Below are positions 9,116 through 16,334 of a DNA stretch of 43,130 nucleotides, piece by piece; within the stretch, counting starts at the first letter, position 1; each line of letters opens with the position of its first letter. Both the position numbers and the translations under genes were made by a program. The notes under the pieces are model-generated. The model saw only the letters and a list, made by a program, of their open reading frames with translations. It had not been told where the DNA came from and did no database searches. Source of the stretch: Deltaproteobacteria bacterium GWA2_45_12 (GTDB lineage: Bacteria > UBA10199); NCBI GenBank assembly GCA_001797365.1, contig MGPH01000066.1, positions 1 through 43,130 on the forward strand, written 5' to 3'.

Positions 9116-9619
9116 TTATCTTCGCGCCAGAAAAGTGCGGGCGGAGGAAAAGGCCAAGGAAGATCTCCAAGACACTGGCCGACCAATAAAAAGCCCATGT
9201 CGCGCCAAATGGGCGCCACGACTTGGGCCATGTAAGGGAGTGCTGCCTATTTTGGATGGAGAAGGTAAGGGAGAAGCTGGTTCCATGGGAACTAAAACAT
9301 CACTAGAAAAATTTGGGGCCAGGTCATAGACCGATACATCTCCAACGTCCGCAATGGTTCGCCCCGTGTTTCTCCTGGCTTTTTCTTTTTCTTCTTTTAT
9401 TCTTTCTTCTTCTCTTCTTCTTACTGAACCGGTGTCTTCGGCAATGGTACCTTCAATCCCATCTCCATTTTCCCTTCTACGGGATCCATTATCTCCAACA
9501 GGAGAATGCATTTCCATCCATTGGTCAAGAATACCATCCAAAGTAAGCTCTTCTTGCCCTTCTTGAGGAAGGGGCCAATCCCATAATGCAAACCCAGGTA
9601 AAGAAATCTCTGAAATCAT
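9116..9619 (-). CDS. Small hypothetical protein (orf167) upstream of putA
   Basis: This 167-residue protein is not recognised. Start ATG at 9619 has a good GAGGTGA Shine-Dalgarno about 6 nt upstream, which supports a real gene. The N-terminal third is ordinary (LPGFALWDWPLPQEG); residues about 60-90 are highly charged (RRREEERIKEEKEKARR), probably a helix; the C-terminal half is Pro/Ser/Arg-rich and probably disordered, ending SSARTFLARR. The stop is 32 nt before the putA start, so it is likely the first gene of the putA cluster. The Arg/Phe-rich tail resembles in composition the tails of putA and the 1489-residue protein. Confidence 0.6.
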   Translation of the reverse strand: MISEISLPGFALWDWPLPQEGQEELTLDGILDQWMEMHSPVGDNGSRRRENGDGIEGTIAEDTGSVRRREEERIKEEKEKARRNTGRTIADVGDVSVYDLAPNFSSDVLVPMEPASPLPSPSKIGSTPLHGPSRGAHLARHGLFIGRPVSWRSSLAFSSARTFLARR

Positions 9620-9783
9620 AAAAATTCACCTCATTAAATAATGTTGGAATAATAAAAAGAAGCTAAAATTCGACCTGACCTTTCCCCTAAAACCTTTTGG
9701 CCTACCTAGGCAATTTTATTTTTAAGTTCAAGGAGTTTTTAAAGGATATTGAAACTTATGTGGGAGGTATGGTTAGGGGAGGA

Positions 9784-9829
9784 TTTTTTCTCGTTCCCAT
9801 AACCCTGAAGGTATGGGAACGAGAAAAAA
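9784..9829. repeat. Perfect 18-bp inverted repeat, 10-nt loop
   Basis: The arms TTTTTTCTCGTTCCCATA (9784-9801) and its exact complement (9812-9829) flank a 10-nt loop. It lies just after the stop of the minus-strand gene at 9836. The stem ends in A residues on the 3' side of both strands, so it is not a textbook Rho-independent terminator. Its GTTCCCA core resembles the family E repeats at 35348-35436. Confidence 0.85.
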
Positions 9830-9835
9830 AATGGC

Positions 9836-10288
9836 TTAATTTTTCACATCGACCCAAATTTTCATCTTATCGGCATTGGCTGTTGTTTTGTGAGTATACC
9901 AATCCCAATAGCTAAGCTTGGCGCGCATTTTATCCTGCACAAAGCTTACACGCTTCCAGGCCAGGTCGTTCTTATCAGCGCTGGCTTCGATATGGACATC
10001 GACATCATTGGCAATGGTTGATTCCAGACCCTTTTTCCAATCGACAAGGTATTTGATGATTTTATCCAGATCGCAGGTGGTTTTGTTATCTGTTTTTGAA
10101 TCAGCGAAAGCACAATTTTCCTTTTTGATTTTATCATTGATGGAAGCTTCAATGCTGGCCCCGGCCACCTTGCTTGAAGTCTTGATGCCTTGATTGGCAT
10201 TGGAGTTTCCTGTGTTAATGTTAAAAGCATGGGCGTTAAGTCCATAACCGACAAAAACCGCCGCCATAAATGTACTGATTTTCTTCAT
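9836..10288 (-). CDS. Small secreted protein of unknown function
   Basis: 150 residues. MKKISTFMAAVFVGYGLNAHA is a typical Sec signal peptide with an AHA cleavage site, so the mature protein is probably periplasmic or secreted. AAAGGAG lies 8 nt before the ATG. The mature part begins with an Asn/Gly-rich stretch (FNINTGNSNANQG) and contains only two cysteines (CAFADSK.. and TTCDLDK), which could form a disulfide bond. No family recognised. It is monocistronic: it is followed by the hairpin at 9784-9829 and preceded by a 145-nt spacer. Confidence 0.75.
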   Translation of the reverse strand: MKKISTFMAAVFVGYGLNAHAFNINTGNSNANQGIKTSSKVAGASIEASINDKIKKENCAFADSKTDNKTTCDLDKIIKYLVDWKKGLESTIANDVDVHIEASADKNDLAWKRVSFVQDKMRAKLSYWDWYTHKTTANADKMKIWVDVKN

Positions 10289-10386
10289 TATATTTCTCCT
10301 TTAAGTGTGATGTTGATTTAAAATCTGACAAAATGTCTCACATTTACAGGTGCGCCTAAAATCTTTTTTGATTTTTTGACATGATG

Positions 10387-10430
10387 CCCATGATTTTCAA
10401 GCCCTTGGTCGCGTGCCTGGCACCATGACT
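10387..10430. repeat. Dispersed repeat, copy 1 (CCCATGATTTTCAAGCCC type)
   Basis: CCCATGATTTTCAAGCCC, then TTGGTCGCGTGCCTGGCACC. The first 32 nt recur at 11097-11140 with one mismatch. The GTGCCTGGCAC end is itself palindromic and also occurs near 11775. Confidence 0.8.
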
Positions 10431-10433
10431 TCA

Positions 10434-10682
10434 TTAAGCGGCAAAACGGTGAAGGATTTCAGAGATAAAAGTTTGATAAGCGATACCCAGCTTTTTGGCT
10501 TTTTGCTTTAACCGTTCTAGATCGTTAGTATTAACCCTTATACTTAACAGGGCGTCTTTTTTTCTGTTTGCTATTGCTTGGGCGATACTTGAAAATTCAG
10601 CTGGTGTTGCTGGGCGGTATTTCCCCTTGATTAAATCCATCTCAATGCTTTTTTCATATTTGTTCAATTTTATTTTATCCAT
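10434..10682 (-). CDS. BrnA/CopG-type antitoxin
   Basis: This 82-residue protein has a C-terminal ribbon-helix-helix pattern (LSIRVNTNDLERLKQKAKKLGIAYQ..ISEILHRFA), as in CopG-like DNA-binding antitoxins. It overlaps the end of the upstream toxin gene by 8 nt, the toxin-first order typical of BrnTA modules. It would neutralise the toxin and repress the pair. The assignment rests on size, order and the helix pattern. Confidence 0.8.
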   Translation of the reverse strand: MDKIKLNKYEKSIEMDLIKGKYRPATPAEFSSIAQAIANRKKDALLSIRVNTNDLERLKQKAKKLGIAYQTFISEILHRFAA

Positions 10683-10938
10683 TTAATTTTCCCTCCTTCC
10701 ACATTTTTGTATATTTCCGACTTGGAAAAAGCGTTTTTAGGAATATCTCTTCCCGCTGCATGACACAGGGGACAACCCAGATGTAATTCTTATGTTCAAA
10801 TAGCAAGACTTTCTGGTTTTTTCTCATTGGATGAGTCATAATTCCAACCATTTTTGACTGAATAATTTCCTCAAAAGAAACTCCCCGTTTTTCTTTGAGC
10901 TGCCTACTTTTTTCCAAATCCCAGCGTATCTCTTTCAT
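10675..10938 (-). CDS. BrnT-like toxin
   Basis: 87 residues. The N-terminal WDLEKSRQLKEKRGVSFEEII matches the WD..K...L...HGVSFEEA signature of BrnT-type toxins (RelE-like fold ribonucleases). The middle is diverged (LLFEHKNYIWVVPCV). No Shine-Dalgarno precedes the ATG; instead a promoter-like pair ends 9 nt before it. It pairs with the overlapping antitoxin gene. Confidence 0.75.
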   Translation of the reverse strand: MKEIRWDLEKSRQLKEKRGVSFEEIIQSKMVGIMTHPMRKNQKVLLFEHKNYIWVVPCVMQREEIFLKTLFPSRKYTKMWKEGKLNG

Positions 10939-10947
10939 TGCTTATGA

Positions 10948-10977
10948 AATGTAATACATTTTGTATGTCTACTGCAA
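10948..10977 (-). promoter_or_regulatory. Promoter/operator of BrnTA-like pair 1
   Basis: On the minus strand TTGCAG is followed after 18 nt by TACATT, and the ATG is only 9 nt downstream. The palindrome AATGTA-A-TACATT (10948-10960) overlaps the -10 element and is a plausible operator. This is the weakest of the promoters proposed for these modules. Confidence 0.45.
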
Positions 10978-11021
10978 CACTATTTTCTCATCCCCCCCCT
11001 TTATCAGCCAAAGGCTAATCC

Positions 11022-11090
11022 GGAGGAAGATTTTCCCCATGCAAATTTTAAAACTTGAATATTGTAAAGACCCGACCCCCCAACTCTGTT
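11022..11090. repeat. Island-bracketing direct repeat, left copy
   Basis: The core reads TTTTCCCCATGCAAATTTTA, then AAACTTGAATATTG, then TAAAGACCCGACCCCC. It matches 13312-13361 in the same orientation with about three mismatches in 50 nt. Confidence 0.8.
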
Positions 11091-11096
11091 CTGCTA

Positions 11097-11140
11097 CCCA
11101 TGATTTTCAAGCCCTTGGCCGCGTGCCTGACCCCATCCGC
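11097..11140. repeat. Dispersed repeat, copy 2 (CCCATGATTTTCAAGCCC type)
   Basis: Same sequence as 10387-10418 with one mismatch, then CCTGACCCC instead of CCTGGCACC. Confidence 0.8.
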
Positions 11141-11170
11141 CGGGGCCGAACAAATACTACAAAATAAAAC

Positions 11171-11199
11171 TTGATATATTGTATATATATTTTTAGAAT
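11171..11199 (+). promoter_or_regulatory. Promoter of BrnTA-like pair 2
   Basis: TTGATA, a 17-nt spacer and TAGAAT; the ATG at 11211 follows 11 nt later. The spacer is an alternating AT palindrome (ATATATTGTATATATAT) that could be an operator. No clear Shine-Dalgarno is present. Confidence 0.6.
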
Positions 11200-11210
11200 A
11201 CCTTTGGAAT

Positions 11211-11516
11211 ATGAATCTCATATATAATGGCTTTGAATGGGATAAAGGAAATACCGATAAAAGTTTTCTAAAACACGGGGTTTCTTGCGAGGAAGCTGAA
11301 CAAATATTTGGTCTGGATCCTTTTATTTTTGAGGATTCCAAACATAGTACGCTACAGGAAAAAAGATTCATTGCATTGGGAGAAACTATTTCGGCAAAAC
11401 TGTTATTTATTGCTTTTACATTAAGAAAAAATCTCCTTCGCATTATCAGCGCAAGGCCAATGAGCCAAAAAGAAAGGACATGGCATGAAAACCAAAGAAA
11501 AAAAGAAAGTTTCTGA
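11211..11516 (+). CDS. BrnT-like toxin
   Basis: 101 residues. FEWDKGNTDKSFLKHGVSCEEA is a clear BrnT N-terminal signature (WD..K...N...HGVS..EA), and the C-terminal RIISARPMSQKER matches the RIISAR..s..E motif of the family. BrnT toxins are ribonucleases that stop translation. The downstream antitoxin gene overlaps by 32 nt. It is transcribed opposite to the pairs on either side. Confidence 0.88.
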   Translation: MNLIYNGFEWDKGNTDKSFLKHGVSCEEAEQIFGLDPFIFEDSKHSTLQEKRFIALGETISAKLLFIAFTLRKNLLRIISARPMSQKERTWHENQRKKESF

Positions 11517-11745
11517 TGCCCAAGTGGCCAATTACTGGGCAAGCCATGATGCCACTGATGTTTTGGATTTAAACAATGCCCCGCGGGTTAATGCTATTTA
11601 TGAGCCCCCCGTGCAATCCATTTCACTACGTCTGCCCCTGCCTTTACTCACAAAAATAAAACGGGTAGCTGCAAACATGGACATTGCTTATCAAGCTCTT
11701 ATTAAGATTTGGCTGAATGAAAAAGCGAAAGAAGTGATGAAATAA
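11485..11745 (+). CDS. BrnA-like antitoxin
   Basis: 86 residues. After a charged N-terminus it shows a ribbon-helix-helix pattern (VQSISLRLPLPLLTKIKRVAANMDIAYQ..IKIWLNEKAKEVMK). It overlaps the upstream toxin gene. The 3' two thirds of this gene (from 11566) is duplicated at 12392-12565. Confidence 0.85.
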   Translation: MKTKEKKKVSDAQVANYWASHDATDVLDLNNAPRVNAIYEPPVQSISLRLPLPLLTKIKRVAANMDIAYQALIKIWLNEKAKEVMK

Positions 11746-11804
11746 TAATTCTCCATAACTTTCATTCCCCTGCCCGTGTGCCTGGCACCATGACTTTTAC
11801 TTTG

Positions 11805-12020
11805 CTATGGCTGAATGACAAGTTGGCCGTCTTCGGCTGCAAATTTCTTCAGGGTTAAGTTGATGAGGGTTTGATAAGGAATACCGCATCGTTTGGACAT
11901 CTTTTGGTAAAATTTTAATACATCTTCATCCAAACGAATTGTTTTTTGAATTTTGTGAGAACGATAAAATTTGCCACGCACTCCCTTTGAAAAATCATAT
12001 TCCTTTTTCATATTGTTCAA
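11805..12020 (-). CDS. BrnA-like antitoxin
   Basis: 71 residues. IRLDEDVLKFYQKMSKRCGIPYQ..INLTLKKFA is a CopG-like ribbon-helix-helix segment with the PYQTLIN motif common in BrnA/CopG antitoxins. It overlaps the toxin gene by 26 nt. Confidence 0.85.
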   Translation of the reverse strand: MNNMKKEYDFSKGVRGKFYRSHKIQKTIRLDEDVLKFYQKMSKRCGIPYQTLINLTLKKFAAEDGQLVIQP

Positions 12021-12282
12021 TTTCCCTTCGTGTTGCCAAACGGGCTGAGATGATACGGATCAACTCTTCTCCGTTGGTAATTTCAATATAAGTGTGAACC
12101 ACAATCAAGGTTTTCCCATGAGGGGTGTGCCCCATGGTGATCCATCTTTCCTGATCGCCTGACTTTTTGTCCAAAACAGACAAATGCAAAGGGTCATCAA
12201 ATACAGTTTGTGCCATTTCGAACGAGACATGGTGTTTTTTGATATTTGATTCAGCCTTCTTAGCGTCCCATGAAAACAACAT
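11995..12282 (-). CDS. BrnT-like toxin
   Basis: 95 residues with both BrnT signatures: FSWDAKKAESNIKKHHVSFEMA near the N-terminus and LIRIISARLATRREIEQYE at the C-terminus. Its ATG directly abuts a palindromic operator and has no Shine-Dalgarno sequence. It is the best match to the BrnT family in this window. Confidence 0.92.
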   Translation of the reverse strand: MLFSWDAKKAESNIKKHHVSFEMAQTVFDDPLHLSVLDKKSGDQERWITMGHTPHGKTLIVVHTYIEITNGEELIRIISARLATRREIEQYEKGI

Positions 12283-12319
12283 TGTAGCTACAGTATAATG
12301 AAATAGAATTCAATGACAA
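12283..12319 (-). promoter_or_regulatory. Promoter and operator of BrnTA-like pair 3
   Basis: On the minus strand TTGTCA (12314-12319), a 16-nt spacer and TATACT (12292-12297). The perfect palindrome TGTAGCTACA (12283-12292) fills the space between the -10 element and the ATG at 12282. Transcription would start within a few nucleotides of the start codon, giving a leaderless or nearly leaderless mRNA. Confidence 0.65.
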
Positions 12320-12340
12320 TGGAATATTTTTGTGAGTGAT

Positions 12341-12380
12341 TTACTTGCTCATTCTATCCAACCAGAGACTTGACCCCTTG
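12341..12380. repeat. Direct repeat flanking the truncated antitoxin, left copy
   Basis: TTACTTGCTCATTCTATCC, then AACCAGAGACTTGACCCCTTG. Nearly the same sequence occurs at 12631-12668, and a shorter form at 13373-13399. Confidence 0.8.
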
Positions 12381-12391
12381 ATTTCCTTTTA

Positions 12392-12565
12392 AACAATGCC
12401 CCGCGGGTTAATGCTATTTATGAGCCCCCCGTACAATCCATCTCACTACGCCTGCCTCTGCCTTTGCTCACAAAAATAAAACGGGTAGCTGCAAACATGG
12501 ACATCGCTTATCAAGCTCTTATTAAGATTTGGCTAAATGAAAAAGCGAAAGAAGTGATGAAATAA
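12392..12565 (+). pseudogene. 5'-truncated copy of the BrnA-like antitoxin gene
   Basis: The sequence repeats 11566-11745 with a handful of silent or neutral changes, in frame to the same stop. The first 27 codons, the toxin partner and the promoter are missing; only an internal ATG (MDIAYQ) remains. It follows directly after one copy of a 40-nt direct repeat and is followed by a second. The rest of this 400-nt gene-poor stretch (12283-12684) holds only these repeats and the upstream promoter. Confidence 0.9.
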
Positions 12566-12630
12566 CACCCCCCGATAACTTTCATATCCCAGGCCCGCGT
12601 GCATGCAAAAAGTCATGGTGCAAAGTCATG

Positions 12631-12668
12631 TTACTTACTCATTCTATCCAACCAGAGACCCCTTGGCT
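12631..12668. repeat. Direct repeat flanking the truncated antitoxin, right copy
   Basis: TTACTTACTCATTCTATCC, then AACCAGAGACCCCTTGG, matching 12341-12380 in the same orientation with a small deletion. Confidence 0.8.
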
Positions 12669-12684
12669 TTTTGGCTGACCCCTT

Positions 12685-12927
12685 TCAAGCGGCAATTGAA
12701 ATAACAGGAATGGCCACCATTTTAGAAGGTTTGTGGCATTTGGAAGCTTCTTTTTCCAATTTTTTTGAAATTTTGGCAGTCAGGAATTTTTCTCCGCACT
12801 GGGTGCATATCCCGGTAGGAACATTTTCCATAATAAAAAGCTGGCCATGATAACGATAATCCACCCTGTCGTGTTTTTCCAGAATATGCCCTCCACAATA
12901 CATACAATCACCATAATTGTTTTTCAT
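12685..12927 (-). CDS. YgiT/MqsA-type zinc-finger antitoxin
   Basis: 80 residues with two CxxC pairs (CMYCGG near residue 8 and CTQCGE near residue 40) that would bind zinc, as in the N-terminal domain of MqsA. It lacks the helix-turn-helix domain of full MqsA. It overlaps the upstream DUF4258 gene by 4 nt; DUF4258 plus YgiT-type finger is a common putative toxin-antitoxin pair. Confidence 0.85.
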   Translation of the reverse strand: MKNNYGDCMYCGGHILEKHDRVDYRYHGQLFIMENVPTGICTQCGEKFLTAKISKKLEKEASKCHKPSKMVAIPVISIAA

Positions 12928-13238
12928 TTTTTATTCCTTTCCGTTGTATTTTTCCATTTGGGCAATGTCGGCTTGTACACGGTTATAATCACAAGCTTGT
13001 CTTGTTTATTTTTACCACACACAATGTGAATGGCCTGGTTTTTGGAGTACCCATAAACCAGACTTGACTTGCCACGAGGATCCTCAGGATACGTTTCTAA
13101 AATCTTGCCCTTAGTAAGGGCTTTTTCCACATCAGCAATTTCCAGGTTATCATTGCGCCTTTCTACATCGGCATGCATGCTCCATAAATAATCACCGCTC
13201 AGGATTTTTTTTCGTATCCACGAAATATTCATCGCCAC
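12924..13238 (-). CDS. DUF4258-type putative toxin
   Basis: 104 residues (GTG start; an ATG two codons later is equally possible). WSMHADVERRNDNLEIADVEKAL..KILETYPEDPRGKSSLVYGYS and VITVYKPTLPKW match the DUF4258 pattern: H..R...R.i...dv, then a G..l..G and a final vyeP..W. DUF4258 proteins are presumed RelE-like ribonuclease toxins. The gene pairs with the overlapping zinc-finger antitoxin. Confidence 0.85.
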   Translation of the reverse strand: MAMNISWIRKKILSGDYLWSMHADVERRNDNLEIADVEKALTKGKILETYPEDPRGKSSLVYGYSKNQAIHIVCGKNKQDKLVIITVYKPTLPKWKNTTERNKK

Positions 13239-13295
13239 TTAATGTAGCATGGGTGACTCAAACAACGAAACAGATTTCTTTTTCTTGAGGTAAAA

Positions 13296-13361
13296 GGAGG
13301 ATTCAGGGATATTTTTCCCATGCAATTTTTAAAACCTGAATATTGTAAAGACCCGACCCCC
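13296..13361. repeat. Island-bracketing direct repeat, right copy
   Basis: TTTTTCCCATGCAATTTTTA and the following AAACCTGAATATTG..GACCCGACCCCC match the left copy at 11031-11080. The two copies bracket pairs 2, 3 and the DUF4258 pair. Confidence 0.8.
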
Positions 13362-13437
13362 AAGAACGATTTGCTATCCAACCAGAGACCCCTTGGCTTC
13401 TCCTTGGCTTCTTAGCTTACCTTGGCTACCTAAGATA

Positions 13438-15837
13438 TTAATCCCCCCAATTTTGCCAAGCATGCCAGGCATTATCCGCATAACCTAAGATAACCACAAA
13501 ATCTTCAAGCATTTCAGTTCCATCAGCATTCAAAGGATGTGAAACTTGGTAGCAACCAACATCGGGCCGATGACCACGCTGACGGCCAGTGATGTCATTT
13601 TGGGGGCCTTCGTTAACCGCAAATGATAGGCCATTATTAAATCTATTGCCCCCATCAGGCTTGAAATCTTCATCCAACAATTCATCTAACTGGTCCAATC
13701 TTTTGCTGGTACGATTAATGTTGGCAACATTCCCATTTACGTCTTTAATGCTCTGGGCAAAATTCGTATCAAATATATTATTAGATTCGGTAAAAACTCT
13801 CCCTGGAAAAAGAGCGTAAGAAGGTTCGTGATTGTTCGTTGATACGAAAAGGTTACTTTGGACCCTATTTGGTGTTTGATCCCTGTTGCCTGTAATCAAC
13901 CATACACAGGGTTCTTGGGAAGCTATTGGAGAAACAGAATCAACATCCCCTTTCACAAGGGTATTGGCAAGCAAATCTACCTTGTTTGCCGCAACAAGCA
14001 CGCATCGCGGTAATTGGGGAACACCATTAAGACCCACGGTAATTAAGTTTGTATCAATAACTACATTATCACTACCAGCATCTATTTTAACTCCAATGAA
14101 ACGATGCATTAGATCGTCATTCCGGTTAAATTGGGCTGGGCCATCGATATTAATGATATTCTTAGAAACAACGACTCCAATTTTTTTTCTCCAATAGTTT
14201 TCATCATTAGCTGAACTTGGTAGGGCTACACTTCTAATTCCAACCGAACTTTCCGTGTTAAAACCATTTGTAGGAGAAGATTGTACGTAAATTTTATTTG
14301 AAACAATTTGAGGCCTATTAATATTTCGATACAGGGAAGCGTTTTGATTTTCTGGGGCCTGACAAGATTCGATACTGATACCATGTGATTCGTATTTTGC
14401 TGATGTCACATTTATAAAATTGCCTTTTAAAAGGGGTTTAACCGTAGCACCCCGCTCCAAACATCTGATTTGAACGCCAATTTTTCTAGAAATGTCATTT
14501 TCAGAATCTGGAATATCAATTTTGTTATTTTCAATTACCGTTTCAATTTCACCAGCTCTTTGTTGGCTTGTTAAAGCAATTCCGACAACCGGCAAAGTTG
14601 TTGGAATAAATCCATCATTTCGATTCTGATCTCTTGGGTCAGGACCTCTAAGGCTATTGGAACTAGCCACAACTCTGTTGCTGACGAAATGCGGGTTGGA
14701 ATCGACAATCAGTACAGTCGCATTCTCATCTTCTACTAGCTGCGTAGCCTCAAGATGTAATGCTTTAATAGTTGCATCAGCTGTTACAGTTAGAACAGAA
14801 CCAGAAGGTACGGTTAACATGACTCGTGGCAATGGCACACGATCTAGCTCTTCACCAACTTCATTAATTTCTCTAAGATTAATTCTTTCTGAACAATTGT
14901 GACCCACACATTTGATTCCTTGAATTTTGATAACCCGACTTACTGTGATCTTTTCATTTTCACAAGAATAACCTTCTAGAACATTAATCACACGAATACT
15001 TCTGTCTCTTGAAGTTCTATCGAGAGCCTTTTTAAGTGAATTATAGGGTTTTCTAAAGCTACCATCGAGCTCGGCTTCATCTTGACCACCCTCCAGTGTA
15101 TTGCATTCTCCTCCAGTTACATATTTGACACCATCATCTGGATTTCTATCGCAAATATCACCAGCACCATCCCCATCCATATCCGTTTGATCAAAATTAA
15201 CTTCATCCGGGCAATTATCGCTACCATCAGCAATAATATCCCTATCCCTATCATTCCCCGCTTGATCCCCACCACAGGCACTTCCAACCATGGCTCTATA
15301 ATCAGGATTACCGGGTGTCCCTTGCTCTGGGTTGGGTTCCAAGGGGCAGTTATCGCAGGCATTGCGGCCAGCTCGGTGGGCGGCCAGTTCTTCATTGCTA
15401 AAGCTTCCATCGTGGTTTGAGTCTAAATTGGCACAAGAACCAAGGCCTGCAACGGGATTGATAAAACCATCCTGGTCGGGGTCACAGTCTTCGGTCATTC
15501 TTTTATTGCGAACATCGGTATCATCTTGATCGCAAGGATGGGAGGTGCGCGTAGCATCCAAGAAAGTGGCAGGGATTCCATCGCCATCACAGTCTTTGCG
15601 GTCTCCACTGGGGCAATTGGCAGCAGGGTCTTCTTCCTCTTCACAGTCAATTCCCAAAAAATCATCACACGCACCGGCTCCACCATCATCTCCATCAAAA
15701 AAATCATCATCGTTATTATCATCATTTGAATTACCGCCACCGCCTCCACCGCAATTGTTTAAACCTGCCAAGGCCAAAAAAACCAAGGCCAGAAGGATTA
15801 GGTTTACTTTGATATATTTTTTAATACATGCATCCAT
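13438..15837 (-). CDS. Surface lipoprotein with calcium-binding repeats and probable beta-helix
   Basis: The start at 15837 has GGGGTGA 7 nt upstream and gives 799 residues. Hydrophobic VNLILLALVFLALAGLNNC is a lipoprotein signal peptide with the lipobox ending in Cys, followed by six glycines. Residues about 70-240 contain thrombospondin type 3-like DxDxDG units (DCDGDGIPATFLD, DPDQDGFINP, DMDGDGAGDICD) and paired cysteines. The remainder (from about 255) looks like DUF1565/right-handed parallel beta-helix: SFRKPYNSLKKALD opening, then repeated short strands with Asn turns. It would be anchored in the outer membrane and exposed; binding partner unknown. It is monocistronic. Confidence 0.85.
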   Translation of the reverse strand: MDACIKKYIKVNLILLALVFLALAGLNNCGGGGGGNSNDDNNDDDFFDGDDGGAGACDDFLGIDCEEEEDPAANCPSGDRKDCDGDGIPATFLDATRTSHPCDQDDTDVRNKRMTEDCDPDQDGFINPVAGLGSCANLDSNHDGSFSNEELAAHRAGRNACDNCPLEPNPEQGTPGNPDYRAMVGSACGGDQAGNDRDRDIIADGSDNCPDEVNFDQTDMDGDGAGDICDRNPDDGVKYVTGGECNTLEGGQDEAELDGSFRKPYNSLKKALDRTSRDRSIRVINVLEGYSCENEKITVSRVIKIQGIKCVGHNCSERINLREINEVGEELDRVPLPRVMLTVPSGSVLTVTADATIKALHLEATQLVEDENATVLIVDSNPHFVSNRVVASSNSLRGPDPRDQNRNDGFIPTTLPVVGIALTSQQRAGEIETVIENNKIDIPDSENDISRKIGVQIRCLERGATVKPLLKGNFINVTSAKYESHGISIESCQAPENQNASLYRNINRPQIVSNKIYVQSSPTNGFNTESSVGIRSVALPSSANDENYWRKKIGVVVSKNIINIDGPAQFNRNDDLMHRFIGVKIDAGSDNVVIDTNLITVGLNGVPQLPRCVLVAANKVDLLANTLVKGDVDSVSPIASQEPCVWLITGNRDQTPNRVQSNLFVSTNNHEPSYALFPGRVFTESNNIFDTNFAQSIKDVNGNVANINRTSKRLDQLDELLDEDFKPDGGNRFNNGLSFAVNEGPQNDITGRQRGHRPDVGCYQVSHPLNADGTEMLEDFVVILGYADNAWHAWQNWGD

Positions 15838-15921
15838 AAATGGGTCACCCCTTACCGAGGGTAAATGCAAGACTAATGCCAGGAAGTGATATTATAAGTA
15901 ATTGATTCTATTATGATTATA

Positions 15922-15949
15922 AGTTATGAGTTATGAGTTATGAGTTATG
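15922..15949. repeat. Four perfect tandem copies of a heptamer
   Basis: AGTTATG occurs four times in a row, in the spacer between the divergent lipoprotein gene (start 15837) and the Phd-like antitoxin gene (start 16052). Confidence 0.9.
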
Positions 15950-16051
15950 GGAGGTATGTTATTGAGATGAAACTGGGGGGTTGGGGCCACAAGGGGGTGA
16001 CTTGTCGCTAGTTGCTCCTCGCTCGTAGGAGTGGAGAGATCAAATTTAATT

Positions 16052-16291
16052 ATGAAAACGATGGCTGTATCCAAATTTAAGGCAACATGTTTAAAAGTGC
16101 TTTCTCAAATAAAAGTAAGCGGTGAAACTCTTGTCATTACTAAAAATGGACATCCTCTGGCCTTGATTACTCCCCCGCCCCCGATCAAGAAAAAGCATTC
16201 ATTATTTGGAACCATGAAACAAGAGATGAAGATAGAGGGTGATATTATGGCTCCCTTGGGCACGGATGATTGGGATGTTTTCAATAGGTAA
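16052..16291 (+). CDS. Phd/YefM-type antitoxin without an adjacent own toxin
   Basis: 79 residues from the ATG at 16052, 13 nt after GGAGAG; the ATG at 16061 is an alternative. MAVSKFKATCLKVLSQIKVSGETLVITKNGHPLALITP is the Phd/YefM fold that binds DNA and covers a toxin. The C-terminal LGTDDWDVFNR resembles the toxin-binding ends of Phd antitoxins that pair with PIN toxins. No toxin follows directly; the next genes are a separate VapB-like antitoxin and a PIN toxin. Confidence 0.85.
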   Translation: MKTMAVSKFKATCLKVLSQIKVSGETLVITKNGHPLALITPPPPIKKKHSLFGTMKQEMKIEGDIMAPLGTDDWDVFNR

Positions 16292-16299
16292 AAAAACCA

Positions 16300-16328
16300 T
16301 TGCCCCATACGATACTGTATCGTATATT
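16300..16328 (+). promoter_or_regulatory. Promoter and operator of vapBC
   Basis: TTGCCC, a 17-nt spacer and TATATT, with the ATG of vapB 6 nt after the -10 element. The spacer contains the perfect palindrome ATACGATA-CTG-TATCGTAT (16307-16325), placed so that a bound repressor would block RNA polymerase. It fits VapBC autoregulation. Confidence 0.7.
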
Positions 16329-16334
16329 AAGCAA

